Source: Phenylobacterium sp. J367
Lineage (GTDB): Bacteria; Pseudomonadota; Alphaproteobacteria; Caulobacterales; Caulobacteraceae
Length of the DNA stretch: 64,000 nt
Assembly: GCF_024699985.1 (NCBI RefSeq)
Contig: NZ_JAJONA010000001.1
Coordinates: forward strand, 2,170,001 to 2,234,000
Direction of reading: 5' to 3'
Shown: positions 62,750 to 64,000 of the stretch, piece after piece
Numbering within the stretch: the first letter of the stretch is position 1
Layout of the letters: the number at the start of each line of letters is the position of its first letter
Translations under genes and position numbers: made by a program
The notes under the pieces: model-generated
Told to the model about the DNA's origin: nothing
The model's input: only the letters and a program-made list of their open reading frames with translations
Database searches by the model: none

Positions 62750-62890
62750 GATCCCTCCCCTTCAGGGGAGGGCGGACGGCCGAAGGCCGCCGGGTGGGGG
62801 AGTGTCGGCCAGGCGCTGACTCAGCGCTGGAACGCCACTTCCCCACCCTCGCTGCTGCGCAGCGTGTCCCTCCCCTGAAGGGGGAGGGAT
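62750..62890. repeat. Type I palindromic repeat, copy 11
   Basis: Fills the space between the convergent receptor and DUF4167 genes, three bases after one stop and four before the other. Confidence 0.92.
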
Positions 62891-62894
62891 GATC

Positions 62895-63866
62895 TTACGC
62901 CTCTTCGGACTCGTTGGTCGGCGCGCCTTCGCCGGCCTCGAAGGTGCGCGGGGCGCGGCGGCGGCGGGGCTTGCGGGCCCCTTCCTCGTCGGCGGCGGCT
63001 TCGGGCTTGGGTTCGGCGCGGGCCTGCAGGAAGGCCGGAGCGTGGCTCTCGCCGCCCTCGGCGTCGCGCAGCACTGCGGCCGGCCGTTCGGCCGGCCGGT
63101 CCTCGCCGAGCGGGGCCTGGGCCAGGGGCGCCTGGGCCTGCGGCTCGACCACGGCCAGCGGATCGCGGCGCTCGTCCCGGGGACGGTCGTCGCGCTCGCC
63201 GCGCGGGCGGTCGCTGCGGTTGCGGTCGTCACGGTCGCGCCAGCGGTCGCGGCGGCCGCCGCCTTCCCGTTCCTCGCGGGGGCGTTCGTCCCGCGGGCGG
63301 TCGTCACGCTCGCCGCGCGGGCGGTCATCGCGCTGGCGGTCGTCGCGGGGACGGTCGTCGCGCTGGCGGTCATCCCGGGCGCGGTCGTCGCGCTGGCGGC
63401 CTTCGTAGCGGTCGCGGTCGCGGGGGCGATCGTCGCGCGGGCGGTCGTCGCGGCGTTCGCCGTCCTGGCTCTCGCGCTCGGCGCGCTCACCGCCCTCGGC
63501 GGCGGCTTCGTCGGCGGCCAGGGCCTGGGCCTGAACGCCTTCGTCCTCGAAGTCGATGTCGTAGCCCGAGGAGAAGGTGTCGCGGCCGAGAATCTCGGAG
63601 GCGGGCCGCTGCGGCTGCATGGCGCGCAGCAGGCGGAAATAGTGTTCGGCGTGCTGGAGGTAGTTCTCGGCGAGCACCCGGTCGCCGGCCGAGCCGGCGT
63701 CGCGCGCCAGCTGCTGGTACTTCTCGAAGACGTGCTGCGCGTTGCCGCGGACCTTCACGCCCTCGGGGCCGTTGGAATCGAACGCCCGGTTGGCGTTCTG
63801 CTGCGGCTTGCCCCCGCCGCCGCTGCCGCCGCCGCCGCCGCGATTGCGGCCGCGCTGACGCTTCAT
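62895..63866 (-). CDS. DUF4167 domain protein with long disordered Arg/Asp tail
   Basis: 323 residues from MKRQRGRNRG; an ATG six codons upstream is possible but AAGGG suits the chosen one. The conserved domain is about 25-95: NRAFDSNGPEGVKVRGNAQH, VFEKYQQLARDAGSAGDRVL, AENYLQHAEHYFRLL. After it come about 100 residues of RDDRPRD-type repeats and a Pro/Ala/Glu end with a KPRRRRAPRTF patch. DUF4167 is found next to prmC/prfA in alphaproteobacteria and is thought to touch RNA or ribosomes; that role is unproven. Confidence 0.92.
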   Translation of the reverse strand: MKRQRGRNRGGGGGSGGGGKPQQNANRAFDSNGPEGVKVRGNAQHVFEKYQQLARDAGSAGDRVLAENYLQHAEHYFRLLRAMQPQRPASEILGRDTFSSGYDIDFEDEGVQAQALAADEAAAEGGERAERESQDGERRDDRPRDDRPRDRDRYEGRQRDDRARDDRQRDDRPRDDRQRDDRPRGERDDRPRDERPREEREGGGRRDRWRDRDDRNRSDRPRGERDDRPRDERRDPLAVVEPQAQAPLAQAPLGEDRPAERPAAVLRDAEGGESHAPAFLQARAEPKPEAAADEEGARKPRRRRAPRTFEAGEGAPTNESEEA

Positions 63867-64000
63867 ACCCTTGAAATCTCTCATTATTCGATAACCGTGG
63901 CTCTGTTCCTGAGCGGCCCTGAGGCGGCCTCTGCGCTTGCCTTCAGCGGGATCGGGCGGTCACGCCCGGCTGGAATGTTGAAGACGCTTAAGTTCCCCGT
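63867..64000. other. Upstream region of the DUF4167 gene
   Basis: No gene seen up to the window edge; probably promoter and leader of the minus-strand DUF4167 gene. Confidence 0.4.

Noticed and set aside
63160..63480. Tandem GCGGGCGGTCGTC-like direct repeats resembling a CRISPR or minisatellite
   Set aside because: They encode the RDDRPRD tail of the DUF4167 protein in frame, and there are no unique spacers of constant length.

Overview
The window is very GC-rich, gene-dense alphaproteobacterial chromosome, most like Caulobacterales (Caulobacter/Phenylobacterium type). The pointers are a MetH split into separate polypeptides, HWE-family histidine kinase signalling with a GGAAC-type stress promoter, UrcA, DUF3297, DUF4167 and RcnB-like proteins, and many GC-rich palindromic intergenic repeats. 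The genus cannot be fixed from sequence reading alone. No rRNA, convincing tRNA, CRISPR array, phage or classical insertion sequence is visible.

Layout. 1-4.4 kb: the methionine synthase operon (two metH halves with an unrelated small gene between them, then a SEDS-like membrane protein). 4.4-10.8 kb: small genes, a TonB-like protein, a receiver/HWE-kinase pair, DUF411 and GNAT proteins. 10.8-20.8 kb: an Na+/H+ antiporter, a CNNM/CorC transporter, MarC, catalase-peroxidase katG with a good terminator, secreted M20 and metallo-beta-lactamase-fold hydrolases, and a lipoprotein. 21-27.7 kb: asd, a secreted GH3/PA14 glucosidase with a palindromic operator upstream, and a three-PAS histidine kinase. 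27.8-43.9 kb: many small exported or conserved proteins, an OYE-family reductase, UrcA, pirin, a beta/gamma-crystallin protein, peptidyl-prolyl isomerase, a Crp/Fnr regulator, a DAACS transporter, a thioesterase and an aminotransferase. 43.9-47.7 kb: one very long fused hydantoinase/5-oxoprolinase gene. 47.7-54.4 kb: a DjlA-like co-chaperone, ABM monooxygenase plus acyl-CoA dehydrogenase, an RTX serralysin, a cytochrome P450 and a DUF559 nuclease. 54.4-57.6 kb: the thymidylate/folate group thyA-mazG-folA. 57.7-64 kb: DUF924, RcnB-like, a 5'-nucleotidase, the zinc module (zur divergent from a TonB receptor, two Zur-like palindromes between them) and DUF4167.

The most striking signal is a family of about 145-bp composite palindromes (type I), eleven copies here. 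Most begin 3-9 bases after a stop codon and often fill the whole gap between convergent genes. One copy is split into its two halves by a complete DUF559 (PD-(D/E)XK-type) nuclease gene: the left half supplies the likely ribosome binding site, the right half the C-terminal codons and the stop. Another type I copy, and a second unrelated palindrome, lie inside the 5-oxoprolinase coding sequence and are read through as peptide insertions. Together these suggest a repeat/nuclease mobility system that resembles REP/RAYT in layout but uses a different enzyme.

About 28 single-base frameshifts in 18 otherwise intact genes, nearly all in G or C runs, point to uncorrected sequencing errors rather than gene decay. 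Frameshifted genes are therefore annotated as CDS, with the shift positions given.
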